Below, piece by piece: positions 32,503 to 41,580 of a DNA stretch of 64,000 nucleotides (within the stretch, counting starts at the first letter, position 1; each line of letters opens with the position of its first letter). This stretch comes from [Pseudomonas] carboxydohydrogena (GTDB taxonomy: Bacteria; Pseudomonadota; Alphaproteobacteria; Rhizobiales; Xanthobacteraceae). Location of the stretch: the NCBI RefSeq assembly GCF_029030725.1, contig NZ_CP113162.1, positions 2,540,501-2,604,500 of the forward strand, in the 5' to 3' direction. Below the pieces are notes generated by a model. That model was not told the origin of the DNA and did not search any database. It saw nothing but the letters and a program-made list of their open reading frames with translations. The position numbers and the translations under genes are program-made.

Positions 32503-32532
32503 CGTCATGCCCGGCTTATGCCGGCCATGACG
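32503..32532. repeat. Second dispersed palindrome (CGTCATGCC type)
   Basis: CGTCATGCCCGGC, a 5-nt TTATG loop and CCGGCCATGACG form an imperfect inverted repeat with one bulge. It is the other common intergenic palindrome of this group. It lies between the convergent MFS and diguanylate cyclase genes and may serve as a transcript end. Confidence 0.75.
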
Positions 32533-32584
32533 GATCAGTCTATTGCCATCAAAGTTGAAAACACTCCGATCGTCGCCTTCAGCA

Positions 32585-33796
32585 TCACTGACGCAGCTTG
32601 ATGACGCTCTCGGATTTCACGGGCGCGCGCGCCGTCCAGTCCGCATCCGAGGGCGCAAGACTCGTTTCCTCGGAATACAGCAGCACGCGGTTGCGCCCCG
32701 AACGCTTGGCGTCGTAGAGCGCCATATCCGCCTGCCGCAACAGCGTCACGATATCAGGATCGTCATGGTCGCAGGTGGAAATTCCGGCGCTGAGCGTACA
32801 GGTGAAATTTCCGGAAGCCGAAATGAACTGCTGCGCGGCGAACCCATCGCGGATACGCTCGGCGATCCGCGCCGCCGCCTCCGCCTCGGTGCCGGACAAT
32901 ATAATCGCGAATTCCTCGCCGCCTAGCCGGGCCGCGAGATCGTTTTCCCTCACATTGGCCGCCAGCAGGCTACCGAACGTCTGCAACACAGTGTCACCGA
33001 CCTGATGGCCGTGAACATCGTTGATGCGCTTGAAATAATCGAGATCGAAAATCACGATCGAAACGGGAGACGAGAAGCGCTGGCTGCGATCGAACAGCGC
33101 GCGGCGGTTGAACAGACCGGTCAGGGAATCCGTCTCGGCCTGACGCTGATGATGCCGCGTCTGCCGCACCTGATTGAGACCGAGCGACAGCGCGCCCATG
33201 CCGCCGATGCTTGTGAGGCACATCGCCAGATTGATGTTCTCCGCCCATCCATCGGGCGCGCGATGCATGATCCAGTGGCCGTTATAAACCAGCACGACCG
33301 CGCAAAGCACGAAAGAGAAAGCCGTGAGAATGTACATCATCGACAGGAGAAGAATGAGTGTCGGCGATTCCTCTCGCCAGCGCCAATAATCGAGACCCGT
33401 GGCCAGCATGATCCCCGCGGCGGCGATATTCAGAACGATGTATGAAATGCCGTCATAACCAAGCAGCATCGGCGCTGCCATCGCTGCGATGGATATAGCG
33501 GCGGTCAGCACCATCGCCCGGACCGGAAGCGTGCCGTTGCGGAATTGCCGACCCGCGCCCAAAAACAGCGTCAGACCGATCAGCAATCCCGAAAACGCCA
33601 GCACTCCGCCTGCCGGTGAGAATTCCACGACAAAATCGCGGTAGAACAGCAGACTCACGAACAGGCACGCGACGCCTGCGCCCCATGTCATCAGCACGCT
33701 GTCCGAGCGCGACACGAACCAGCTCACGAAAAACGTGAAGGCCAGACCCGCGCTGCAAAAGCTCAGCGCGATCAGAAGTGAATTGTAATCGAGCAC
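32585..33796 (-). CDS. Membrane-bound diguanylate cyclase (GGDEF)
   Basis: A 403-residue protein that makes cyclic di-GMP. Residues ~1-210 carry about six membrane helices of an uncharacterised sensor (LVFS..., TWGAGVACLFVSLLFY). The GGDEF domain follows from about 225, with the active-site motif GGEEF near residue 292 preceded, five residues earlier, by the inhibitory I-site REND, so product inhibition is expected. The domain opening DSLTGLFNRRALFD is intact. The start is GTG 33796. No EAL domain is present. Confidence 0.92.
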   Translation of the reverse strand: MLDYNSLLIALSFCSAGLAFTFFVSWFVSRSDSVLMTWGAGVACLFVSLLFYRDFVVEFSPAGGVLAFSGLLIGLTLFLGAGRQFRNGTLPVRAMVLTAAISIAAMAAPMLLGYDGISYIVLNIAAAGIMLATGLDYWRWREESPTLILLLSMMYILTAFSFVLCAVVLVYNGHWIMHRAPDGWAENINLAMCLTSIGGMGALSLGLNQVRQTRHHQRQAETDSLTGLFNRRALFDRSQRFSSPVSIVIFDLDYFKRINDVHGHQVGDTVLQTFGSLLAANVRENDLAARLGGEEFAIILSGTEAEAAARIAERIRDGFAAQQFISASGNFTCTLSAGISTCDHDDPDIVTLLRQADMALYDAKRSGRNRVLLYSEETSLAPSDADWTARAPVKSESVIKLRQ

Positions 33797-33975
33797 GGCC
33801 GTCCCACGTCCGGAAAATCCCGGATGCAGTCATGACTCGTCCCGCATTAAGAGAACACTTAATCCAGTATACCACCGCCCGGAACACCTAACGGAACCTG
33901 AATCCGGCGGTGAAAATCTGAACGGGAGTGTGCCAAAGCGGGCCGCTCACGCCATATCAACTATAGATTCGTCAA

Positions 33976-35907
33976 CTATACGCCTCGCGCACCGCGCGCG
34001 GGCCTGCGGCGCTCGTGAAACCAGGGGCGATATTTCATCATCTTGGCGCGTTGCGCTTCCGGTGCATGGCGCTTGCAGGTCGATGCTTCCTCGCTGTTCG
34101 CGGGCGCGCCCCATCGCAGTTCGACGCAATCGTTCAGATTGTAGGCCATCTCGAGTGCGGGCGCGCGATCCACAACCTCTTTCACCGTGAGAGTCCATGG
34201 CGAGCCGTCGCTGCGCGTGTATGTGAACTTGCGCGATGCGAGTTCACTCGCCAGCGCGCTCTGCAACTCGATCTTCACCTGATCGACGGTTTTGTCCTTC
34301 GGCATGGCGTATCGCTCGGGCCGCCGTGCGACATGATCCGGGAATCCGCGCGCTACGTCGATGGCGATCAGCATCCGCAGATCGCGCGACGGCGTGGCGA
34401 AGTCCTCCCAAGCGCCGGACGTCTCGAAGATCGACGCGCCATCCGGCATCGCACCGACGCCCTTGCCGCTGTCCAGGAACTTGCGGCCGTTCTCCACCGA
34501 GGTCACGCGCGCCTGCGCCTGCTCATCAAGAGCCGTGACGACTTCCTTCATCGCGCGCAGGGGATCGAGCGGCGCGGGCGACATCACGTCATCCATGCGA
34601 TCGTAGAACGCATCGACCGACAGCTTCGACGGCTCGGAGGAGTAATTGCCGTATTGCGGGTTGCTCGCGATCTCGCTGTTCGTCAGGCGATGCAGGGCGC
34701 CGTTGCGCTCGCGCACGATGGGACGAAACCGCTTGAAGCCCGGTCCCGTGGTATGATCCTGCACATAGAGGAAATTGCCGCGCCAGAACCGCTTGATCGC
34801 AACGGTCCCGTCGGGCTGGGCATCGGCCGCGAGCAGGACGCCCGCCGTATCGTTCGTCTGCGCGACCCGCTTGGTCAGCATCAGAATATGTCCGAACGGA
34901 TCGGCGTAGATCGTGCCCGGACGCAATGCATCCTGCGTCAGCGGCACGGGATAGTAGTCGGTGTTGTTGTCGGCCGCCGCAGTCCGGCTCGATCCCGAAT
35001 GCACGGCATCGCCGATCACGGCGATGTACTTGCCGAATGACGCCGCAAGACCAAGCCGCTTCGGCGGCTCGGCCGCAGGCACACCAGCCGCTGGCTCACT
35101 GGTTGCAGTTTCCTGACCGACGTTCGGCTGCTTACCCGCGTCCAGATGCTGGATGTTGAACCATTGCGTACAGGTCGGCGCCTTGGTCGCGGTGCCGCGC
35201 GAGCAGCGTGAGTAGCCGAACGGCAATCCCAGCTTGAACGCGAAATAGGCGCGCAGGAAGTATGGCATGTCGGCGCAATCGGGATGGAACACCATCCCCA
35301 TCTCATCCTCGCCGAGGTCGAGATAGTTGAACAGCACGTTGCGCGAACGATCGCGCAGCACTTCATGCAGCGCCTTCCATGACGGCGGCGAATCCAGCGG
35401 CGCATCGAACAGTTTTTCGATCCAGGCCGAGTACAGGTTTTCCGTGCCGCGATCCCATGTGTCATGGATCGGCCAGATGCTTCCCGCAGCCGCGCTCGTC
35501 CGGGGTGGCCGCCCGGACCGGACCGTGATTTCGCGCGTGACAGTCTCGCAGCCGGGCGATGCGTGATCGCGGACCAGCTTCGCGTGCCACGTTCCTGCGA
35601 CCGGCGTCGCAACTTCCGCAATCCAGAAATAAGGCGGGCCGCCCTGCTGCTGCCCGGATTTAGCCGCCACGCTTCCGTCCGGCGCGATCAGCGACAATTC
35701 GCCCCTGGTCTCTTTCTCGGCGGCGAACATCACCCGCAACGGCATGCCCTTCCACGGCATGGCAGGCGCCGCCAGCACCGCAAGATCGGTGCCCTCGGTG
35801 CACGCGCCGGCTGTTTGAGCCCGCACCGGTGAAACAGAGAAAAAGGAGACGCCCGCAATCAGCAGGGACGCGGTCGCGACAATAGCAATCCGGCGTTGCG
35901 CAAACAT
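33976..35907 (-). CDS. Secreted protein of unknown function with a Cys/His peptidase-like core
   Basis: A 643-residue protein. ATG 35907 has GGAGG 5 nt upstream; an upstream in-frame extension to 35994 was rejected. A signal peptide (MFAQRRIAIVATASLLIAG, ending VRAQ) implies export. Residues ~30-135 look like a beta-sandwich. Around residue 211, HPDCADMPYFLRAYFAFKLG places a Cys on a helix, and near 338 DPFGHILMLTKRV places a His at the start of a strand, the arrangement seen in NlpC/P60 and transglutaminase-like proteins. Several further cysteines (GYSRCSRG, PTCTQW, LNDCVELRW, STCKRH) could form disulfides. I do not recognise a named family. It is monocistronic. Confidence 0.6.
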   Translation of the reverse strand: MFAQRRIAIVATASLLIAGVSFFSVSPVRAQTAGACTEGTDLAVLAAPAMPWKGMPLRVMFAAEKETRGELSLIAPDGSVAAKSGQQQGGPPYFWIAEVATPVAGTWHAKLVRDHASPGCETVTREITVRSGRPPRTSAAAGSIWPIHDTWDRGTENLYSAWIEKLFDAPLDSPPSWKALHEVLRDRSRNVLFNYLDLGEDEMGMVFHPDCADMPYFLRAYFAFKLGLPFGYSRCSRGTATKAPTCTQWFNIQHLDAGKQPNVGQETATSEPAAGVPAAEPPKRLGLAASFGKYIAVIGDAVHSGSSRTAAADNNTDYYPVPLTQDALRPGTIYADPFGHILMLTKRVAQTNDTAGVLLAADAQPDGTVAIKRFWRGNFLYVQDHTTGPGFKRFRPIVRERNGALHRLTNSEIASNPQYGNYSSEPSKLSVDAFYDRMDDVMSPAPLDPLRAMKEVVTALDEQAQARVTSVENGRKFLDSGKGVGAMPDGASIFETSGAWEDFATPSRDLRMLIAIDVARGFPDHVARRPERYAMPKDKTVDQVKIELQSALASELASRKFTYTRSDGSPWTLTVKEVVDRAPALEMAYNLNDCVELRWGAPANSEEASTCKRHAPEAQRAKMMKYRPWFHERRRPARGARGV

Positions 35908-36123
35908 CGAGCCTCCCCGCACGCTGTCAGCATGGTGGCCGGATATTGCGAAAAGCCGGGTGGCAAATCCACCCTTATGTGAGCAAATGTCCACGACACC
36001 GCACCGGGAAACAACCCCGACCGGTTCCGCTCCAGACAGCTAATTGTCGTTTTCAGTCAAAGCTCTAGGGGACGACGATAAATTCGTTGCGGATGGCGGG
36101 CGGGCGACCTTTGCAATAAATAA

Positions 36124-36150
36124 GAAGGGCGGCTTTCGCAGCCGCCCTTC
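36124..36150. terminator. Rho-independent terminator for panE
   Basis: Arms GAAGGGCGGC and GCCGCCCTTC enclose a 7-nt loop. On the minus strand the hairpin is followed by a T-rich stretch (TTCTTATTTATT). It lies 27 nt beyond the stop of the leftward panE gene. Confidence 0.8.
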
Positions 36151-36176
36151 TTCAACAGGAGCGCTATCGGCACTCA

Positions 36177-37190
36177 TCAGTCATCGACCTCGACCACCTT
36201 TTCCTCCGGGAAGGTCGGGTAGATGCCCTTCACCCGCCCCATCTGCTTGGCGAGCGCCAGCACGGCATTGATGTGCGGAGTCGGCACTTCGGTGAGACGG
36301 CCCAGCTCCTGCACCGAGGTCAGCAGCGCGTCGAGTTCGATCGGCCGGTTCTTGTCGACATCCTGCAACATCGAGGTGCGGTGAGCGCCGACACGCGCCG
36401 CCCCATTGATGCGCCGTTCGATATCCACCCGGAAATGCACGCCGATGCGGCGCGCGATGCGCTCGGCCTCTTCCATCATGTTGCGGGAGAGTTCGCGCGT
36501 GCCGGGATCGGTGGCGACCACATCGAGCGTGGCATGAGTCAGCGCCGAAATCGGATTGAAGCAGAGGTTGCCCCACAGCTTCAGCCAGATGTCATTCCGG
36601 ATCTCGGGCAGGATCGGCGCCTTCAGCCCCGCGCGCTCGAATAGTTGCGACAGTTTCTGCGCGCGCTCGGTCACGTTCCGCTTCGGCTCGCCGAGTCCGA
36701 ACTTGTCGCCCGAAATGTGATGGATCACGCCCGGCGCCTCGACTTCCGCCGCAGGATACACCGTGCAGCCGATGACGCGCTCCGGCCCGATCGCATTCCA
36801 TTGCCGCGATCCCGGATCGACGCTCTCGATGCGCCGGTCGGCATACTGACCCTCGAAGCCGTGGAAGTACCACCATGGCAGGCCGTTCTGCGCGGTCACG
36901 ACCGCCGTGTTCGGACCCAGCAACGGCTTCATCTGGTCGGCCACTTCCCAGGCCTGATGCGCTTTCAGGGCGACGATGACATAATCCTGATGGCCAAGCT
37001 CGGCGGGGTCGGCGGTCGCCGTCATCTTGGCGTGCTTTTCCTCGCCGCCGATGTGAAGCTTGAGACCGTTGTCCCTGATCGCTTTCAAATGAGCGCCGCG
37101 CGCAACCAGCGATACATCCGCACCGGCGAGCTTCATCAAGACGCCAACATAGCCACCGATCGCTCCCGCGCCGTAGATACAAACCTTCAT
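36177..37190 (-). CDS. panE: 2-dehydropantoate 2-reductase family protein
   Basis: A 337-residue ketopantoate reductase-fold NADPH enzyme. The dinucleotide motif GAGAIGGYVG (about residues 7-16), the conserved KAHQAW lysine (about 76), QNGLPWW, and the C-terminal Lys/Asn/Ser region near LWGNLCFNPISALT are present. It would reduce 2-dehydropantoate to pantoate for CoA synthesis. It is slightly longer than the classic ~300-residue PanE and resembles the paralogous group common in Bradyrhizobium, so it may act on another 2-oxoacid. It diverges from the TAXI gene. Confidence 0.8.
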   Translation of the reverse strand: MKVCIYGAGAIGGYVGVLMKLAGADVSLVARGAHLKAIRDNGLKLHIGGEEKHAKMTATADPAELGHQDYVIVALKAHQAWEVADQMKPLLGPNTAVVTAQNGLPWWYFHGFEGQYADRRIESVDPGSRQWNAIGPERVIGCTVYPAAEVEAPGVIHHISGDKFGLGEPKRNVTERAQKLSQLFERAGLKAPILPEIRNDIWLKLWGNLCFNPISALTHATLDVVATDPGTRELSRNMMEEAERIARRIGVHFRVDIERRINGAARVGAHRTSMLQDVDKNRPIELDALLTSVQELGRLTEVPTPHINAVLALAKQMGRVKGIYPTFPEEKVVEVDD

Positions 37191-37294
37191 GGAAATGCCT
37201 TGCTGTTGCGGACGGCGCGACTTGCGCCTCCATGACCGGCATTTACAGATTTGGTATGCAGTGCGCCACGAATGCGGTGTCGGGTGTCAAAGTC

Positions 37295-37314
37295 AGTCAA
37301 TTTACAAATTGACT
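37295..37314. promoter_or_regulatory. 20-bp palindrome between panE and the TAXI gene
   Basis: AGTCAATTTACAAATTGACT has perfect 9-bp arms around a 2-nt centre, and stands out as AT-rich in GC-rich DNA. It lies 105 bp upstream of panE and 168 bp upstream of the TAXI gene. The form suits a dimeric GntR- or MarR-type repressor, but no such gene is in the window. Confidence 0.7.
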
Positions 37315-37482
37315 AACAAGACAGGCGATCTGTGACTAATGCGACCGTATCTAAAGCAACTCATTCAAATCGTTAAAATAACGGCTTGTGGAAAGCCTCA
37401 TACCCCGCCAGTATCATGGCACGTAGCGAGCCTTTCAGCAGCGCCGGCGCAATGAGCCGGGCAGAACCTTTGGCTTCATAAA

Positions 37483-38811
37483 ATGAAGGCCTATTTCATC
37501 CCGTTCTGGTTGCGGCTCACCATCGTCATCAGCGTCGTCTGCGTCGTGATCGGCGGCGTACTGGCTGCATATCGAATCTATATGCGCCCAACCGTCCTGA
37601 CCGTCGCCGTCGGCTCTCTGGACGGAGAAACGAACAAGATCGCCTCGCTCCTCGCGGGGCATATCGCGGCCAGCAATACAGCCTCGGTTCATCTCAAGAT
37701 CGTCAACGAACCGGACATTCTCGCAGCGGCGAATGAGTTTCGCGAAGGCAAAGCCGACCTTGCGGTTGTCCGGGCCGACACCGAAAACCTCCCGAATGCC
37801 AGAACCGTCGCGCGGGTCGCCCGCGCCGCCGCCGTGATCGTAGCGCCGGCAGGATCGAATTATACAAAGTTCAGGGAGCTCGCCGGCAAAACCATCGGTG
37901 TGGTGGGCGCCGAGATCAATAGCGGCCTGGTGACGGCATTATCCAGTGAATACGACGCCGCCCGTTTGAAAATCGCGTTCAAGAATGTTTCGATCAACGA
38001 AGCCCGGCTGGCCGTCACTTCGCATGAGGTCGCCGCGCTTCTGATGGTGCTCCCGATCGCGCGGCGCTACATCGCTTACATCGACAAGATTTTCCAGAAC
38101 GACTCAGGCCTCGCGCCCAACATTCTCTCGATCGATGGAGCCGAGGCGATCGCGAACACCGAACGCGCCTACAACGTCTTCGTCGTGCCGCAAGGCTCGC
38201 TTCAGGGTTCGCCGCAAATTCCACCCGATAACCGGATTACACTCGCCACGAACGTCTACCTCGTCGCGCGGGCCAATCTCGATCCGGATCTCGTCGCCAA
38301 CCTTACCCGCGAAATCATGATCGCGAAGCGCGACCTTGGCATCGAACAACCCGCTCTTGCCCAGATCGTCGCGCCCGAACTCGATTCAGCCGCCTATATT
38401 CCCGTCCATCCCGGCGCCGCGGAATATTACAACAACACCCAAAGGGATTGGCTCGACAAATACGCGAACTGGATTTTCCTGCTGCCGATTGTTTTCGGTA
38501 TCGGCGCCACGACATTTGCCGCAACGTGGAAATTTCTCGAATTCGAGAACGATCGCTTTCAGGAAACCCTGATGGCCGCGAACTATCATTTGCCCAGGAG
38601 GATTCGCGGCGCGACCTCTGAAACAGAACTGCAACAAATCGAAGACGAAATCGATTCCCTGCTCCACGCGCATTTGACGCATGCGCATTCTGGCAAGGAA
38701 TCCGATTCCAGCATGCTTGTTCTGCATGCGGCCGCGCAGCGGCTGGATAATCTGATCCATCACCAGCGCAGCCGCATTGCAATGGGCAACTCGATTGTAA
38801 AAGTGGCCTAG
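37483..38811 (+). CDS. TAXI-family solute-binding protein with membrane anchor and cytoplasmic tail
   Basis: A 442-residue protein from ATG 37483. An N-terminal helix (about residues 10-32) is followed by a TRAP-associated extracytoplasmic immunogenic (TAXI) domain: LTVAVGSLDGETNKIASLLAGHI, KADLAVVRADTENLPNA, LAGKTIGVVG. Unlike a classic binding protein, it has a second membrane helix near 335-352 (WIFLLPIVFGIGATTFAATW) and a ~90-residue cytoplasmic tail. No TRAP membrane subunit is adjacent. It may be a membrane-tethered sensor or scaffold rather than a transporter component. Its stop overlaps by 4 nt the end of the convergent ABC permease gene. Confidence 0.8.
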   Translation: MKAYFIPFWLRLTIVISVVCVVIGGVLAAYRIYMRPTVLTVAVGSLDGETNKIASLLAGHIAASNTASVHLKIVNEPDILAAANEFREGKADLAVVRADTENLPNARTVARVARAAAVIVAPAGSNYTKFRELAGKTIGVVGAEINSGLVTALSSEYDAARLKIAFKNVSINEARLAVTSHEVAALLMVLPIARRYIAYIDKIFQNDSGLAPNILSIDGAEAIANTERAYNVFVVPQGSLQGSPQIPPDNRITLATNVYLVARANLDPDLVANLTREIMIAKRDLGIEQPALAQIVAPELDSAAYIPVHPGAAEYYNNTQRDWLDKYANWIFLLPIVFGIGATTFAATWKFLEFENDRFQETLMAANYHLPRRIRGATSETELQQIEDEIDSLLHAHLTHAHSGKESDSSMLVLHAAAQRLDNLIHHQRSRIAMGNSIVKVA

Positions 38812-39605
38812 GCCGAGCGCTGCTTCGCGCCGAACAGCCACTCGATGCCGACCAGCCGGTCGCAGATGAAGACCGCCCCGCACGCCAGCAGAACCAGCAG
38901 GGATGCCGCAGCAGCCCCCAGCGAGTCCGCGTTCTGCTCGATATAGCTGAACAATTGCACCGGCAGCGGCGTGGTATGAACATCGGAGAGGAACAGCGCG
39001 ATATTTACGTCATCCAGCGAGACGATGAAGCTGAACAACAGGCCTGCCAGCACTCCGTGCCGGATCAACGGAAACGTCACGTGCCAGAACACACGGATGG
39101 GATTGGCACCCAGGATCGACGCGGCCCGCTCCAGCCGCGGATCGATACCGCTGAAGCTCGCGAGAACAAGGCGGATCACATAGGGGCATGCAATCAGAAG
39201 CTGACCGAGGGTGACGGTCAGGACCGAGGCCCGGATGCCAAGCGACTGGTAAAGCTGCATCAGCGACAAGCCGATCAGCACGGTCGGCAGCATCAACGGC
39301 GACAGGAAGAAGGTCTGCAACGCGCCGGACCACGTACTGTTCACCGCGCGCAGGCCAAGCGCCGCCGCGACACCGAGCGCGGTCGATAGCAGCGAGACGG
39401 CAATGCCGATCTTCAACGTCAGCCACAGCGATCCGCTCCAGGTCGGATCGGTCAGCACCTCCTTGTACCAGATGGTGCTGAAACCGGCAGGCGGAAACGA
39501 GAGGTAAGCCGCCGAGTTGATCGACGCCGCGATCACGATCGTGATCGGCAAAATCATCAGGGCCGATATGAACGCCACATAGGCCGTGAGAATGCGATTC
39601 ATCAT
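38808..39605 (-). CDS. ABC transporter permease (PotC-like)
   Basis: A 265-residue inner-membrane permease with six helices and the EAA loop (DPRLERAASILGANPIRVFWHV, read in two parts: RAASILGA then FWHVTFPLI). It belongs to the spermidine/putrescine-type (CUT1-related) importers. ATG 39605 overlaps the stop of the first permease, so the two are translationally coupled. It is the last gene of the IclR-ligase-transferase-ABC operon. Confidence 0.9.
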   Translation of the reverse strand: MMNRILTAYVAFISALMILPITIVIAASINSAAYLSFPPAGFSTIWYKEVLTDPTWSGSLWLTLKIGIAVSLLSTALGVAAALGLRAVNSTWSGALQTFFLSPLMLPTVLIGLSLMQLYQSLGIRASVLTVTLGQLLIACPYVIRLVLASFSGIDPRLERAASILGANPIRVFWHVTFPLIRHGVLAGLLFSFIVSLDDVNIALFLSDVHTTPLPVQLFSYIEQNADSLGAAAASLLVLLACGAVFICDRLVGIEWLFGAKQRSA

Positions 39606-40480
39606 CGCACGACGCTCCTTTTGCTGGCTGCGTCACGAATCGCGAAGGTGTAGATCGCCGTGGCAAGCGCCGTCGCCGCCAGCAGGATCAGCGCGACCGC
39701 CGATGCGAACGGCCAGTTCAGCACCAGCAAGCCTTCCTTGTAGACGAGATACGGCATCACAGGCACCGCGGCACCACCGACAAGCGCGGGCGTCACGAAA
39801 CCACTCGCCGCGAGACAAAACACAATGACCGAACCCGCGGAGATGCCCGGCAATGTCAACGGAAGGATCACCCGCACGAACACGCTAAATCCGTTGGCGC
39901 CGAGAATCTGCGCGGCGCGCGACAGCGAGGGGTCGATTTGCTGCAACGAGCCGACAAGAGCGATTACCATGAAAGGCAGGAATACATGCGTCAGCGCAAT
40001 GATGACGCCAGCTTCGCTATACAGAAGATGCCCTATCGGCAGGCCAATGGCCTTTGTAAAGGAACTCAGGAGTCCGTTCGGCCCCAGGATGATAATCCAG
40101 CCATAGGAACGCACCACCGCGCTCACGAACATCGGCGCGATGACGAGAAATACCACCAGCGAACGGCCCTTGCGCCAGCCTTGCGACAGATACACCGCGA
40201 TCGGATAGCCGATGATCAGCGTCATCAGGGTCGTGATCGCGCTGATGCGGAGCGAGCGCCACAGCACCGAGCGATAGAATCCATCCGAAAAGAACTGCGT
40301 ATAGGTCTGAAAAGAGAGCTTGCCCGTGGGCGTGAAACTTCCCCATGTCGAGATGATGAGGGGCCAGACAAACAATACCGCGTAGAACAAAATCGCAGGC
40401 ACCAGCAGAAGGCCGGCATGCAGCCTCATCGATGCGCGCGTCGCCGACGGCAGCCCACCTTTCTCGACGAGCGTGCTCAT
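39602..40480 (-). CDS. ABC transporter permease (PotB-like)
   Basis: A 292-residue permease with six hydrophobic segments. The EAA loop is DPSLSRAAQILGANGFSVF followed by ILPLTLPGI. The start ATG 40480 overlaps the ATPase stop (ATGA). It forms the heterodimeric channel with the following permease. The substrate is unknown; PotB/C-type systems carry polyamines, but also many other small acids and amines. Confidence 0.9.
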   Translation of the reverse strand: MSTLVEKGGLPSATRASMRLHAGLLLVPAILFYAVLFVWPLIISTWGSFTPTGKLSFQTYTQFFSDGFYRSVLWRSLRISAITTLMTLIIGYPIAVYLSQGWRKGRSLVVFLVIAPMFVSAVVRSYGWIIILGPNGLLSSFTKAIGLPIGHLLYSEAGVIIALTHVFLPFMVIALVGSLQQIDPSLSRAAQILGANGFSVFVRVILPLTLPGISAGSVIVFCLAASGFVTPALVGGAAVPVMPYLVYKEGLLVLNWPFASAVALILLAATALATAIYTFAIRDAASKRSVVR

Positions 40481-41580
40481 TGCAGCAGATCCTCGAGATT
40501 CTTGCCGTCGGGCACAGCATGCCCTTGCCCCGGCAGCAACCGTGTATCATCGGCAGGCCATGACACGGACATCGTGTCTCCGACCTTGCTCAGGCAGCGC
40601 TTCACCGGAATATCGGCAATCAACCGGGCGCCATTGGCCTCGATCTCCACCCGCCGCACCGGCCCGTGATAGCTGCTGGAAATCACCTCTCCGGTGACAC
40701 AGTTTTCGCCCGCCTCCTCGCCCTTGGCGATGTTCTCGGGCCGCACAGCCACCGTCACCTTTGCGCCAATTGTGCAGCTATCGACCTCAGCCCGCAGCTT
40801 GCCAAAGGCGGTATCGATCACCGCATGGCCCTGTTCATGGCCGATCACGGTGCCGTCGAGGAAATTGGTCACGTCCATGAAACGGGCGCTGAAGATGGTG
40901 CTGGGCCGCTCATACAATTCATTCGGCGTCGATCGCTGTTCGACCCGCCCCGACGCCAGCAGAACGATGCTGTCGGCAGACACCAGCGCCTCTTCCTGAT
41001 CGTGCGTCACAACGACGGTCGTGATATTCGCCGCCTTGAGGATCTGCCGCATTTCCTCACGCATCCGCTTGCGCAGCAGCGCGTCGAGATTCGACAATGG
41101 CTCGTCCAGCAGAAGAACGGACGGACGGACCACCAGCGCGCGCGCGAGTGCAACGCGTTGCTGTTGCCCGCCCGACAGCTCCTTCGGATAACGCTTGCCG
41201 AGATCGCCGAGTTGCACGAGATCGAGCGCTTCCTGCACGCGCTTGGCCACCTCGCCGGATGCGACGCTCCGCATCTTGAGGCCAAACGCGACGTTGCGTT
41301 CGACGCTCATGTGCGGAAACAACGCATAATTCTGGAACACCATCGCCATGTCCCGCTTGTGCGGGGCCACGTTGACGATGTCACGTCCACCAACGATGAC
41401 GGAGCCTGCATCGGGGGTCAGAAACCCCGCGATGAGGTTAAGGAGCGTCGTCTTGCCGCAACCGGATGGACCGAGCAGAGCCACGATCTCTCCGGGTGCC
41501 GCCGTAAACGACACGCCATCGAGCGCCGTGAAAGTCCCGTAGGACTTTCGCAAATGGCGGACGTCGAGGTGCGCGTGCAT
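40477..41580 (-). CDS. ABC transporter ATP-binding protein (PotA-like)
   Basis: A 367-residue importer ATPase. Walker A is GPSGCGKTT (about residues 36-44), the signature is LSGGQQQRVALARAL, Walker B is LLLDEPLSNLD, and the switch His is in VVTHDQEEAL. The C-terminal third (VTVAVRPENI onward) is the TOBE domain typical of PotA/MalK-type ATPases. ATG 41580 overlaps the stop of the binding-protein gene (TAATG), so the whole transporter is coupled. Confidence 0.93.
   Translation of the reverse strand: MHAHLDVRHLRKSYGTFTALDGVSFTAAPGEIVALLGPSGCGKTTLLNLIAGFLTPDAGSVIVGGRDIVNVAPHKRDMAMVFQNYALFPHMSVERNVAFGLKMRSVASGEVAKRVQEALDLVQLGDLGKRYPKELSGGQQQRVALARALVVRPSVLLLDEPLSNLDALLRKRMREEMRQILKAANITTVVVTHDQEEALVSADSIVLLASGRVEQRSTPNELYERPSTIFSARFMDVTNFLDGTVIGHEQGHAVIDTAFGKLRAEVDSCTIGAKVTVAVRPENIAKGEEAGENCVTGEVISSSYHGPVRRVEIEANGARLIADIPVKRCLSKVGDTMSVSWPADDTRLLPGQGHAVPDGKNLEDLLQ

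Noticed and set aside
33957-33980. Direct repeat TCAACTATA (two copies, 15 bp apart)
   Set aside because: It covers the stop codon of the secreted-protein gene and is short and AT-rich; no functional reading suggests itself.
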